Below, piece after piece: positions 8,341 to 16,380 of a stretch of DNA of 32,688 nucleotides (positions within the stretch are counted from its first letter, which is position 1; every line of letters starts with the position of its first letter). This DNA comes from Candidatus Endobugula sertula (GTDB lineage: Bacteria; Pseudomonadota; Gammaproteobacteria; Pseudomonadales; Cellvibrionaceae), in contig MDLC01000038.1 in NCBI GenBank assembly GCA_001723645.1, positions 1-32,688 on the forward strand, read 5' to 3'. A program made the position numbers and the translations under genes. The notes below the pieces were generated by a model. It was not told the origin of the DNA. It worked only from the letters and a program-made list of their open reading frames with translations, and made no database searches.

Positions 8341-9831
8341 TTGTCAAAGCCGATGTTAAACGCGTTTATTATTGCTGCATTTTCTTTTGCAAGCGTATCA
8401 TTTATATTTTCTTTTTGGACTAAGAATAACTGTTTTTTTCGGTTTGGTGCTTTATGTATATTAATTTTTGCAGTGGCGGTTTTTTCTGGTAATAAACAAA
8501 TCACATTTTTCCTCTATGCTATTTTATCGGTTTATATTCTTAAAACAGAGCTTGATAATGCAATTTATTTTTATTTAGTGTTGCTTCCAGTGTTCCCTTT
8601 GGCGGTCAGCTGGTCTATTGGATTACCTGGTATAGATGTTTTGATTATTCTTAATCATAACCGAGTATTGCTCTTATGCTTGTTTGGTCCATTATTTTTG
8701 AGACTATTGGGTAGAGGCATCCCTGTTATTGATCCAGCAAAATCGTATTCAGGAGTCGCTGATCGTTTAATCTTGTTTTATATTTTTATTGAGTGTTTTA
8801 CTCATTTTCGTGATGACAATAGTCTTGTTGCGGCAAGAAATTCCATACTTGTATTTATTGATATATGGTTACCCTATTTTGTTATTAGTCGCAGTATTAA
8901 AAATGTTGATACTGCTTTGGTTGTTGTTGTGTATACTGCTGCGATGTTGGCTGTCTTAAGTATTATTGAGGAAAAGGTATTTTATAGAATATATGACGCA
9001 ATAACATTGCCAATGGGAGAGCCATTTAAGCTTATGAAGTTGCGTGGGGGTAAATTAAGAACCTTTGCTTCTATGAATAACCCGTTAGTGCTAGGATTTT
9101 TCTTTGCATTATCTTTTTTGGTGGCGGTAAAAATCCGTAGTTTATTGAGGTGCCCTATATATGTCCCTTTATTTCTTGGCGCTTTGATTATTTTAGGTGT
9201 TGAAGCGTCTGGCTCAAGAAGTCCTCTTGCAGCTAATTTCATTGGTTTTTTAGTGCTTATATGGTGGTTTTTTGGTAGGCAGTTTGTTAAAAAAACAGCA
9301 ACTTATGCATTTATATTTTTCATATTATTTCTCGTGTGGTTTTTTAGTGGGGGTATTGATCTGGTTTTGCAGCTTGATAACGAACAAGGAACGTTTTACT
9401 ATCGCTATGAACTGATTCTTAATTCCATGCATTTAATTAAAGAAAATTTACTTTTTGGTTCCAGCCCTGCCATTTTTCTACAGGATCCTATATTGATGAA
9501 TAGTATTCAAGGAGAGGGGATTATTGATGTGACAAATACTTACCTGTTTTTGATGTTGAAATCAGGTATCTTTTCCTTGTTGGCTTTTTTAGGTATTTGG
9601 TTGACGGTGCTGCGTGGTTTGTATGTAGTGGAGACTCCAGAACATACGGCATCTATTTTAATGTCTGTCAGTATTTCTACTATGTTTATGTTATTTATAT
9701 GTAGCCCAATATTATTTGTTCCCGCTTATTTTTGGATATTGATTGCTTTGTCTATTGGTTTAATCAGGCGTTACTCTGGTGGTGTCATTGCGACCTCACA
9801 GGCTAAAAACCTAATACAAAGGTCTCTATAA
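8341..9831 (+). CDS. Wzy-type O-antigen/EPS polymerase or ligase family protein
   Basis: 496-aa polytopic membrane protein with about 11-12 hydrophobic segments. A long hydrophilic loop (roughly residues 340-400) includes YYRYELILNSMHLIKEN. The SGSRSPLAANFIGFLVLIWW segment fits the O-antigen polymerase/ligase (Wzy_C) family, whose members polymerise or transfer repeat units at the periplasmic face. Sequence conservation in this family is poor, so the call rests on topology, these motifs and position next to Wzx. The longest start is TTG; an in-frame ATG lies 12 bases later at 8353 and could be the real start. It ends the first run of EPS genes before a 258-base gap. Confidence 0.8.
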   Translation: MSKPMLNAFIIAAFSFASVSFIFSFWTKNNCFFRFGALCILIFAVAVFSGNKQITFFLYAILSVYILKTELDNAIYFYLVLLPVFPLAVSWSIGLPGIDVLIILNHNRVLLLCLFGPLFLRLLGRGIPVIDPAKSYSGVADRLILFYIFIECFTHFRDDNSLVAARNSILVFIDIWLPYFVISRSIKNVDTALVVVVYTAAMLAVLSIIEEKVFYRIYDAITLPMGEPFKLMKLRGGKLRTFASMNNPLVLGFFFALSFLVAVKIRSLLRCPIYVPLFLGALIILGVEASGSRSPLAANFIGFLVLIWWFFGRQFVKKTATYAFIFFILFLVWFFSGGIDLVLQLDNEQGTFYYRYELILNSMHLIKENLLFGSSPAIFLQDPILMNSIQGEGIIDVTNTYLFLMLKSGIFSLLAFLGIWLTVLRGLYVVETPEHTASILMSVSISTMFMLFICSPILFVPAYFWILIALSIGLIRRYSGGVIATSQAKNLIQRSL

Positions 9832-10089
9832 GCATTGACCGCCAAGTGGCGTTGAGGTCGAGGGCCAATAAGCATCATGCGGAGAATGGTGTATGCGAGA
9901 TACATGAGGATTTTAAGATGAGCCTACGCACAAGGTGAACCGTATGCTGCTGTTGCAGGAGTAAGAACCAGCGATGTTATTGTCGTGGCGAGGGTAATCT
10001 TTAGAGATGATCAGATATAATGTTTTTAGTTATTCTGTTACGTAATAGCCTTATTAAATATGTAGAAATGGACCTGTGGAAAAAAGTCT
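9832..10089 (+). other. Intergenic segment of different composition between wzy-like and rfbB
   Basis: No ORF. The first ~180 bases are GC-richer than the neighbours and look structured. One hairpin, CGCCA-AG-TGGCG, lies at 9840-9851, and the block around 9920-9990 (containing GGTGAACCGTATGCTGC) has a structured-RNA or mobile-element flavour. The last ~90 bases are AT-rich and lead into rfbB, with GGAAAAAAG just before its ATG. I could not identify the structured block. Confidence 0.35.
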
Positions 10090-11148
10090 ATGAAATTATT
10101 AGTGACCGGAGGTGCGGGGTTTATTGGTTCTGCCTTAGTGCGCCATGTTATTGCTCATACGGAAGATTCTATTGTCAATGTCGATAAGTTAACTTATGCA
10201 GGTAATCTAGAGTCCTTGGTGCAGGTGGCATCATCACATCGCTACCACTTTGAGAAAGTGGATATTTGTAATGCTGTTGAAATTCACCGAGTATTTTTGC
10301 AGCATAAGCCGGATGCAGTGATGCATTTGGCGGCAGAGTCCCATGTTGACCGTTCTATTGATGCTCCAGGCGATTTTATGGCAACCAATATTATGGGAAC
10401 CTATGTACTATTAGAAGAGGCCCGAAGATACTTTTCTCAATTGCCCGTGCAGCAGCAGAACGGCTTTCGTTTTCACCATATATCCACTGATGAGGTCTAT
10501 GGAGATTTAGGTAAAGAGGGCTTATTTACAGAAACAAATAGCTACCAGCCAAGCTCCCCCTATTCGGCCAGCAAAGCGTCATCCGATCACTTGGTTAGGG
10601 CTTGGCAACGAACCTTTGGTTTGCCGACATTGGTCACTAATTGTTCAAACAATTATGGGCCTTATCATTTCCCTGAAAAACTGATTCCTTTGATGATATT
10701 AAATGCGTTGTCAGGCCGTCCCTTGCCTGTTTATGGTGATGGTTTGCAGATTCGTGACTGGTTATATGTTGAAGATCATGCAAGGGCTTTATACAAAGTG
10801 GTGACTGAAGGCGAGGTAGGTGAAACTTATAATATTGGTGGACACAATGAGCGACGCAATATTGAAGTAGTACATACCATTTGTGATATTTTAGAAAAGC
10901 TTGTCCCTCAGAAGCCCAAAGGTATTCATCATTATCGAGATCTGATTACATTTGTTACTGATCGTCCTGGTCACGATGTGCGCTATGCTATTGATGCGGC
11001 AAAAATACAACGTGAGTTATCCTGGGTACCTGAAGAGTCATTTGAGACAGGTATTCAAAAAACCGTTGAATGGTACTTGAATAATAAACAATGGTGGCAG
11101 CGAGTTCAGGATGGTTCTTATCGTGGTGAGTGTTTAGGGCGTGGTTAG
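10090..11148 (+). CDS. rfbB: dTDP-glucose 4,6-dehydratase
   Basis: Second step of dTDP-L-rhamnose synthesis: dTDP-glucose to dTDP-4-keto-6-deoxyglucose. The 352-aa length matches the family. The extended short-chain dehydrogenase signatures are complete: NAD-binding [13 protein letters not shown] at the N-terminus, [13 protein letters not shown], the STDEVYGD catalytic segment, and the [15 protein letters not shown] Tyr-x3-Lys motif. [20 protein letters not shown] is also diagnostic. It starts a complete rfbBACD set in the usual enterobacterial order, showing that the polymer probably contains L-rhamnose or a related dTDP-sugar. Confidence 0.97.
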   Translation: MKLLVTGGAGFIGSALVRHVIAHTEDSIVNVDKLTYAGNLESLVQVASSHRYHFEKVDICNAVEIHRVFLQHKPDAVMHLAAESHVDRSIDAPGDFMATNIMGTYVLLEEARRYFSQLPVQQQNGFRFHHISTDEVYGDLGKEGLFTETNSYQPSSPYSASKASSDHLVRAWQRTFGLPTLVTNCSNNYGPYHFPEKLIPLMILNALSGRPLPVYGDGLQIRDWLYVEDHARALYKVVTEGEVGETYNIGGHNERRNIEVVHTICDILEKLVPQKPKGIHHYRDLITFVTDRPGHDVRYAIDAAKIQRELSWVPEESFETGIQKTVEWYLNNKQWWQRVQDGSYRGECLGRG

Positions 11149-11210
11149 AATGAAATGGTATTTTTTCAAGCCGACCGTGATGGATAGACATATAAGATGA
11201 GGGTATGTGT

Positions 11211-12077
11211 GTGAAAGGTATCATTCTGGCTGGTGGTTCAGGCACACGCTTGCATCCAGTGACCATTGGTGTATGTAAGCAGTTACTCCCTGTTTATGAT
11301 AAACCTATGATCTACTATCCTTTAACAACGCTGATGCTCGCGGGCATTAAAGATATTTTAGTCATATCTACCCCTGAAGATTTAAGCCGTTTTAGAAAAA
11401 TTTTAGGTTCAGGAGAGCAGTGGGGTATCAGTCTTTCCTATGCTGAACAACCAAGTCCTGATGGCTTGGCTCAGGCTTTTTTGATTGGAGAAGAATTTAT
11501 TAATGGCGATTCTTGTGCTCTGATATTAGGTGATAATCTGTTTTTTGGTCATGGTTTGAGTGAATCATTACAGAGAGCTGCTCAGCGTGAACAGGGAGGA
11601 ACGGTATTTGCCTACCCGGTGAGCGACCCTGAACGTTTTGGAGTAGTGGCATTTGATGACAATGGAATAGCAATAAGTATTGAGGAGAAACCTGAATCAC
11701 CGAAGTCGCGTTATGCTGTTACAGGATTATATTTTTATGATGAACAAGTGGTGGATATTGCTAAGTCAATCCAGCCATCTCATCGTGGTGAATTGGAAAT
11801 TACCGATGTTAATCGTATTTATTTAGATCAAAACCAGCTATCTGTTGAGATGATGGGACGAGGAATGGCATGGCTCGATACCGGAACTCACGACTCTTTA
11901 ATGGAGGCGGGGCAGTTTGTACAGACTCTTGAGCAGCGCCAGGGTTTGAAAATTGCCTGCCCTGAAGAAATTGCTTGGCGTATGGGGTGGATTACTGATG
12001 AGCATATGAGTGAGCTGGCAAAGCCGCTAATGAAAAGTGGTTATGGCCAGTATTTGTTGGATATACTGGAATTTTAA
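11211..12077 (+). CDS. rfbA: Glucose-1-phosphate thymidylyltransferase
   Basis: First step of dTDP-L-rhamnose synthesis: glucose-1-phosphate plus dTTP to dTDP-glucose. Motifs are [17 protein letters not shown] (nucleotide binding), [48 protein letters not shown] and [15 protein letters not shown], all standard for RmlA. I place the start at GTG 11211 rather than ATG 11205. The GAGGG at 11199-11203 is 7 bases from the GTG but only 1 base from the ATG, and the family starts M-K-G-I-I-L-A-G-G. The protein is then 288 aa. Confidence 0.96.
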   Translation: MKGIILAGGSGTRLHPVTIGVCKQLLPVYDKPMIYYPLTTLMLAGIKDILVISTPEDLSRFRKILGSGEQWGISLSYAEQPSPDGLAQAFLIGEEFINGDSCALILGDNLFFGHGLSESLQRAAQREQGGTVFAYPVSDPERFGVVAFDDNGIAISIEEKPESPKSRYAVTGLYFYDEQVVDIAKSIQPSHRGELEITDVNRIYLDQNQLSVEMMGRGMAWLDTGTHDSLMEAGQFVQTLEQRQGLKIACPEEIAWRMGWITDEHMSELAKPLMKSGYGQYLLDILEF

Positions 12078-12081
12078 ATTT

Positions 12082-12618
12082 ATGAATGTCATTGAAACGG
12101 CGTTGTCAGGGGTTGTTATTATTGAGCCAAAGGTATTTGGTGATGATAGAGGTTTTTTTCTGGAAACTTATCAAGAACAACGTTATCGGGCCCTTGCCGA
12201 TATTAACGTACCTTTTGTTCAGGATAATCACTCCCGCTCATTCAGAGGTGTGTTACGTGGCTTGCATTTTCAAAAAACCAAGCCTCAAGGCAAATTGGTA
12301 AGAGTGGTAACGGGTGAAGTATACGATGTGGCTGTTGATATTAACCCTAACTCCCCTACTTATGGCACTTATGAAGGCGTGATTTTAAGTGCGCAAAATC
12401 ATCGACAGCTTTGGGTCCCTCCGGGTTATGCGCACGGATTCCTAGTCTTATCGGATATTGCTGATTTTGAATATAAATGCACGGACTATTATGACCCTGA
12501 TGATGAAGAGGGAGTATTATGGAGTGATCCGGATTTGGCTATTCAATGGCCGTTACAGGATGTATCGTTATCTGTGAAGGATCAACAATTGCCAATGCTT
12601 AGAGATATCAACGCTTAG
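12082..12618 (+). CDS. rfbC: dTDP-4-dehydrorhamnose 3,5-epimerase
   Basis: Third step of dTDP-L-rhamnose synthesis: epimerisation at C3 and C5 of the 4-keto sugar. The 178-aa cupin-type protein carries DDRGFFLETYQ, VQDNHSRSFRGVLRGLHFQ (containing the catalytic His), KLVRVVTGEVYDVAVDI, and WVPPGYAHGFLVLSD followed by YKCTDYYDP, all family hallmarks. The ORF is open further upstream to 12037, but that part overlaps rfbA. The ATG at 12082, four bases after the rfbA stop, gives the normal N-terminus. Confidence 0.96.
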   Translation: MNVIETALSGVVIIEPKVFGDDRGFFLETYQEQRYRALADINVPFVQDNHSRSFRGVLRGLHFQKTKPQGKLVRVVTGEVYDVAVDINPNSPTYGTYEGVILSAQNHRQLWVPPGYAHGFLVLSDIADFEYKCTDYYDPDDEEGVLWSDPDLAIQWPLQDVSLSVKDQQLPMLRDINA

Positions 12619-12620
12619 CC

Positions 12621-13493
12621 ATGCGTATTATGTTATTTGGAGCCAGCGGCCAGCTTGGTTCAGAATGTGTGTTAGGACTTCATTCAGGTGAGCATGACCT
12701 TATTCCTTTGACGCGAGCAGACGTTGATTTTTCAGATGGTTCTGCCCTTGTAGACATTGTCATGTTACAAAAGCCTGATATTGTAGTTAATGCATGCGCT
12801 TATACCGCCGTTGATAAAGCAGAAGATGAATCTGCAATAGCCAATCAAATTAATCATTTAAGTGTTAACTGTCTCGCCAATGTCTGTCGGGACATCGATG
12901 CGGTATTACTACATATATCAACAGATTATGTCTTTGATGGCCAAGCTAAGGAACCTTATACAGAAGATGCTCCTGTTAATCCGCTGAATGTCTATGGTAA
13001 GACCAAACTGCTAGGTGAAAATGCTTTATTAGCTAGCGGAGTTAAAGCGGTTATCCTTCGAACCAGTTGGGTGTTTGGTAAAAATGGTAATAATTTTGTA
13101 AATACCATGCTGATGTTGGGAGCGAAAAGAGACCACTTATCTATTGTTGATGATCAGTATGGATGTCCCACCTATACGGGGCATATCGTTGAGGTGATTA
13201 TCGAGTTGATTCAGAGATACCAGCAATCTGCCAGCCTTCCATGGGGTATTTATCACTGTAGCAGTGCAGGGGTTGTCAGCTGGTTTCAATTTGCTCAGGC
13301 TATTTTTGAGCAGGCACTTGAGGCTGGTTTACTGACTCTTTCTCCAGTCATTAAAGGTATCCCATCATCCGCCTATCCTACCCCTGCTCCTCGACCAGCT
13401 TATTCGGTGATGAATACACGCAAGTTGGAGACTTTACTTGGTAGGTCTATACCCTCTTGGAATAATGGCTTACGTGATTTTTTTGCCGACTAA
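12621..13493 (+). CDS. rfbD: dTDP-4-dehydrorhamnose reductase
   Basis: Last step of dTDP-L-rhamnose synthesis, reducing the 4-keto group with NAD(P)H. The 290-aa protein has MLFGASGQLGSE (dinucleotide binding), VNACAYTAVDKAEDE, HISTDYVFDGQAKEPYTED, the catalytic YGKTKLLGE and RTSWVFGKNGNNFVNTML, plus PTPAPRPAYSVMNTRKLE near the end; all are RmlD-typical. It starts 2 bases after the rfbC stop, completing the rfbBACD operon. The phosphopantetheinyl transferase follows 54 bases later. Confidence 0.97.
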   Translation: MRIMLFGASGQLGSECVLGLHSGEHDLIPLTRADVDFSDGSALVDIVMLQKPDIVVNACAYTAVDKAEDESAIANQINHLSVNCLANVCRDIDAVLLHISTDYVFDGQAKEPYTEDAPVNPLNVYGKTKLLGENALLASGVKAVILRTSWVFGKNGNNFVNTMLMLGAKRDHLSIVDDQYGCPTYTGHIVEVIIELIQRYQQSASLPWGIYHCSSAGVVSWFQFAQAIFEQALEAGLLTLSPVIKGIPSSAYPTPAPRPAYSVMNTRKLETLLGRSIPSWNNGLRDFFAD

Positions 13494-13547
13494 TATTCTT
13501 TTTAGTGAGTGACATAAAGAGAATGCTTTGTAGGGGGTTTTTATACC

Positions 13548-14300
13548 ATGCCAGAAAATAATACACTGCAGCCTATACAGTGTCTTGCTAGCTTAGACTT
13601 TGTTATCGTTACTGCTAAATTATCTGATTTCAATAGTGAAATATTATGCCCCCTTCTTAGTGAGGATGAACTCAAACGGATGAGGCGGTTTCGCCAGCCT
13701 GCTGATGTTCAGCGTTATATTTTGGCGCATGCGCTTAAGCGTCTATGCTTATCCCAGTGTTTGGAGAGCCCTTTAAGTGAGCTTTCTTTTGGTATCCACA
13801 GATTTGGCAAGCCTTTTTGTCATCAGGCTAAAACCTCTTTTTTTAATCTTTCTCATAGTGGTAATTGGGTGGTAATGGCGATATCAACCCAATCTGAAGT
13901 GGGTATTGATATTGATTTCCCCAGAGACATCAATCTCCCTTCTATTATGAAAAGGGTATGTTCTGAGCAGCAGATTCATCAATGCCTTAACTCTAGTATT
14001 CCGGAGGAGCTGTTTTTGTATTTTTGGGTGCAAAAAGAAGCTATTAGCAAAGCCGATGGGCAAGGTATATTCATTGGAATGTCTAAAATCGCCTGTTCAG
14101 GCGAGTTGGGAGAGGAAAAGGTAAGCGTATTATCTAATGCCTATCACTTATGGACTTACCCTTGGGGTGATGGTGGTGCTTTAGCTTGTGCGCTCTTAGT
14201 TTCTGAAAGGTATAAGCAACAAGCGCCCCGCCTATTTCAGCTTAAAAAGGTAATGAAAATAGATGATGGCTTTGATTGTATGCTTTTTGAACTACAATAA
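13548..14300 (+). CDS. Sfp-type 4'-phosphopantetheinyl transferase
   Basis: 250-aa protein predicted to attach phosphopantetheine from CoA to a carrier-protein serine. The Sfp/Gsp/AcpT features are in order: a basic R-F region with RYILAHALKR, FNLSHSGNWVVMAIS with the conserved S-H-S, VGIDIDFPRDI with the Mg-binding acidic pair, and FWVQKEAISKADGQG with the W-x-x-K-E-A signature. An AGGGGG lies about 13 bases before the ATG. In this window the only carrier domain is Ser453 of the 692-aa adenylation fusion (3870-5948). Its placement inside the EPS locus therefore strongly suggests a dedicated partner, though a general cellular role is possible. Confidence 0.92.
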   Translation: MPENNTLQPIQCLASLDFVIVTAKLSDFNSEILCPLLSEDELKRMRRFRQPADVQRYILAHALKRLCLSQCLESPLSELSFGIHRFGKPFCHQAKTSFFNLSHSGNWVVMAISTQSEVGIDIDFPRDINLPSIMKRVCSEQQIHQCLNSSIPEELFLYFWVQKEAISKADGQGIFIGMSKIACSGELGEEKVSVLSNAYHLWTYPWGDGGALACALLVSERYKQQAPRLFQLKKVMKIDDGFDCMLFELQ

Positions 14301-14432
14301 TAAAAGGCAATGTAATCGGATAGTGTAGTGGGTTCTGTGAGTTGGTGAAATCCCCCGCTTTCATGAGCAACGTGATAGAATTGTGATTTTATGACATATT
14401 TGATTATATTGACGACACGATTTTGGTGAGAC

Positions 14433-15635
14433 ATGGTAACGAAGAGCAAAAAAACGATAGCATCTACTCTTTCATACCCAATGTTATGGTGTGCTTTTAT
14501 GGTAAATGCCATGGCTCAAGAGCAAGAAAATGAGACTGCGGCTATATATCTAGGGCCTTTTGATATTGTGCCCACTATAGGGTTGAATGTAAGTAAAGAT
14601 GATAATATTTTTAGTCAAACCAATGGTAATGAAACGTCGTCAACATTAACTCTAATCAAACCGGCTATTTCTGGTGTAGCTAGTGATGGAGTTGTTCAAT
14701 ACCGTTTTAATTATGAGATAGAGGATGGCAGTTACTCTGATATCCATAATAATGATTATACTGATCATACAATAGACTTGGGGTTTGATTGGCGAGCGGA
14801 TATTCGCCATTTGTTAGAATTAAGTACTACATTTGAACGTGGTCATGATAGCCGATCCCCAGACAGTGTGACAGGTATAGGGCTCTCAGAGTTAAATGAA
14901 TATGAAGATCGTGGTGTGGGGGCTAGGTATACTTTTGGTGCGGAAGGCTCAAAAGGGCGTATTGTTATTGATTATCAAAACCAACGTTTACATTATACGA
15001 CCAATGTTGATGCAACCCAGGTGCTTGATTCCGACAGTGAAACTATTGGTGCCAGCTTGTTGATTGCTGTAGGTGCTGTTACCCGAGCTGTATTTCAGGT
15101 GACTAATGTGGATACTGAGTTTAATAATAACGCACTTCGAAACAGACAAGACCGTAGTTTTCTAGTAGGAGCTGAGTGGGACGTTAATGGGCTGATGAAG
15201 GGAGCCTTAAAGCTTGGTCGTACTGATAATGATTTATTAAATACTACTGGAGATACCTCTCAGTCAATAGGTGAAGGATCAGTAGAGTGGACACCCTATG
15301 AATATTCTACTTTCACTCTTACCGCGTCCGACAGGACGGAGAATCCAAGTAATAATGTCGGTTCCTTTGTTAAGCGTCGTGAAACTGGGCTTGCTTGGTT
15401 GCATGATTGGTCAGATGCATTTTATACGCAATTGTCTTTTTCTCAAAGCCGTGATGCTTTTGCTGGAGTGAATAGAAACGATGACACTAATACCCTACAA
15501 TTTGGAATTAACTATACCGTTCGCCGATGGTTAAATCTTGGTGTGGCTTTTAGTGTAGAAGAGAAAAGGTCTAGTGATTCAACAGTAGAATTTGATCGTA
15601 ATATGGCCACCTTTTTTCTTAGTGCTAACTTATAA
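14433..15635 (+). CDS. Outer-membrane beta-barrel protein of EPS export (VpsM-like)
   Basis: 400-aa protein with a signal peptide (cleavage after AMA in FMVNAMAQEQ) and a long series of alternating-hydrophobicity strands, such as GVVQYRFNYEIEDGSY and HLLELSTTFERGHD. The sequence ends in a final strand, ATFFLSANL. This fits the putative beta-barrel porin 2 (BBP2_2) type found beside OPX genes in EPS loci, and position suggests the role of Vibrio VpsM. The likely job is an outer-membrane component or channel for polymer secretion. It begins the export module; a 132-base gap upstream probably carries its own promoter. Confidence 0.78.
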   Translation: MVTKSKKTIASTLSYPMLWCAFMVNAMAQEQENETAAIYLGPFDIVPTIGLNVSKDDNIFSQTNGNETSSTLTLIKPAISGVASDGVVQYRFNYEIEDGSYSDIHNNDYTDHTIDLGFDWRADIRHLLELSTTFERGHDSRSPDSVTGIGLSELNEYEDRGVGARYTFGAEGSKGRIVIDYQNQRLHYTTNVDATQVLDSDSETIGASLLIAVGAVTRAVFQVTNVDTEFNNNALRNRQDRSFLVGAEWDVNGLMKGALKLGRTDNDLLNTTGDTSQSIGEGSVEWTPYEYSTFTLTASDRTENPSNNVGSFVKRRETGLAWLHDWSDAFYTQLSFSQSRDAFAGVNRNDDTNTLQFGINYTVRRWLNLGVAFSVEEKRSSDSTVEFDRNMATFFLSANL

Positions 15636-15707
15636 CTATTGGTTTATTAACATCAATAAAGATGATATTAAACGTCAAATTGGATATATACGTGATTTTA
15701 AATTTGT

Positions 15708-16268
15708 ATGAACGGTAATAGTCGGTTTTTGTTATTTTTATATCAGCTATGTTTACTTTTATGTATTAGCATATCGTCTAATGTTTTTTCTGAGGAAGCA
15801 AAAGTCCCACCAGCCTATACATTAGGATATGGGGATGTAGTGAGTATAAAGGTTTACGATGAAGAAGATTTGACGGTAAGAACTCAATTGAATGATCTGG
15901 GTTACATCTCATTTCCATTCTTGGGAGAGCTCCAGGTGTTTGGGCTAACCATTAGTGAGGTACAGGAAAAAATTACTAAAGGTTTGCAGGATGGTTATCT
16001 TGTTGAGCCAAAAGTGAGTGTGACCGTTGCTGAATATCGTCGGTTTTATGTCAATGGAGAAGTCAGACATCCTGGAGGCTTTGCTTTTTTGCCTGGGCTG
16101 ACGGTAAGGAAAGCGATTAGCCTTGCTGGAGGTTTTACTGCTAGAGCCGCGCAAAATAAAATCTATACTATTTCTGATGGAGATAACAAGCGTTCTCCTA
16201 CCCGAGTGAATTTAAACTCTCCAGTAAAACCTGGAGATGTGATTACTGTTAAGCAGCGTTTTTTTTAA
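15708..16268 (+). CDS. Short polysaccharide export protein (OPX, Wza/VpsN-like)
   Basis: 186-aa periplasmic/outer-membrane polysaccharide export protein. An N-terminal signal peptide (about residues 1-28) is followed by the Poly_export domain YTLGYGDVVSIKVYDEEDLT...GYISFPFLGE, then an SLBB-type domain with FYVNGEVRHPGGFAFLPG and LTVRKAISLAGGF. It lacks the long C-terminal alpha-barrel region of E. coli Wza and shows no clear lipobox. It is therefore of the short OPX class that is thought to need a separate outer-membrane barrel, here the product of the preceding gene. It stands just before the Wzc-type co-polymerase. Confidence 0.92.
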   Translation: MNGNSRFLLFLYQLCLLLCISISSNVFSEEAKVPPAYTLGYGDVVSIKVYDEEDLTVRTQLNDLGYISFPFLGELQVFGLTISEVQEKITKGLQDGYLVEPKVSVTVAEYRRFYVNGEVRHPGGFAFLPGLTVRKAISLAGGFTARAAQNKIYTISDGDNKRSPTRVNLNSPVKPGDVITVKQRFF

Positions 16269-16380
16269 TGAATTAAGCAGCGATTGAGAATACTTCTTTA
16301 CCTTACTGGTAGCAGCCTTTGGCGTGATGGCTATAAGAATTGTCGTATGAGGTAATATTGACTAAAAGGTTATCCTATCT

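Noticed and set aside
12037-12081. Longer start for rfbC
   Set aside because: The extra 15 residues overlap rfbA and are not in the family; ATG 12082 gives the normal N-terminus.
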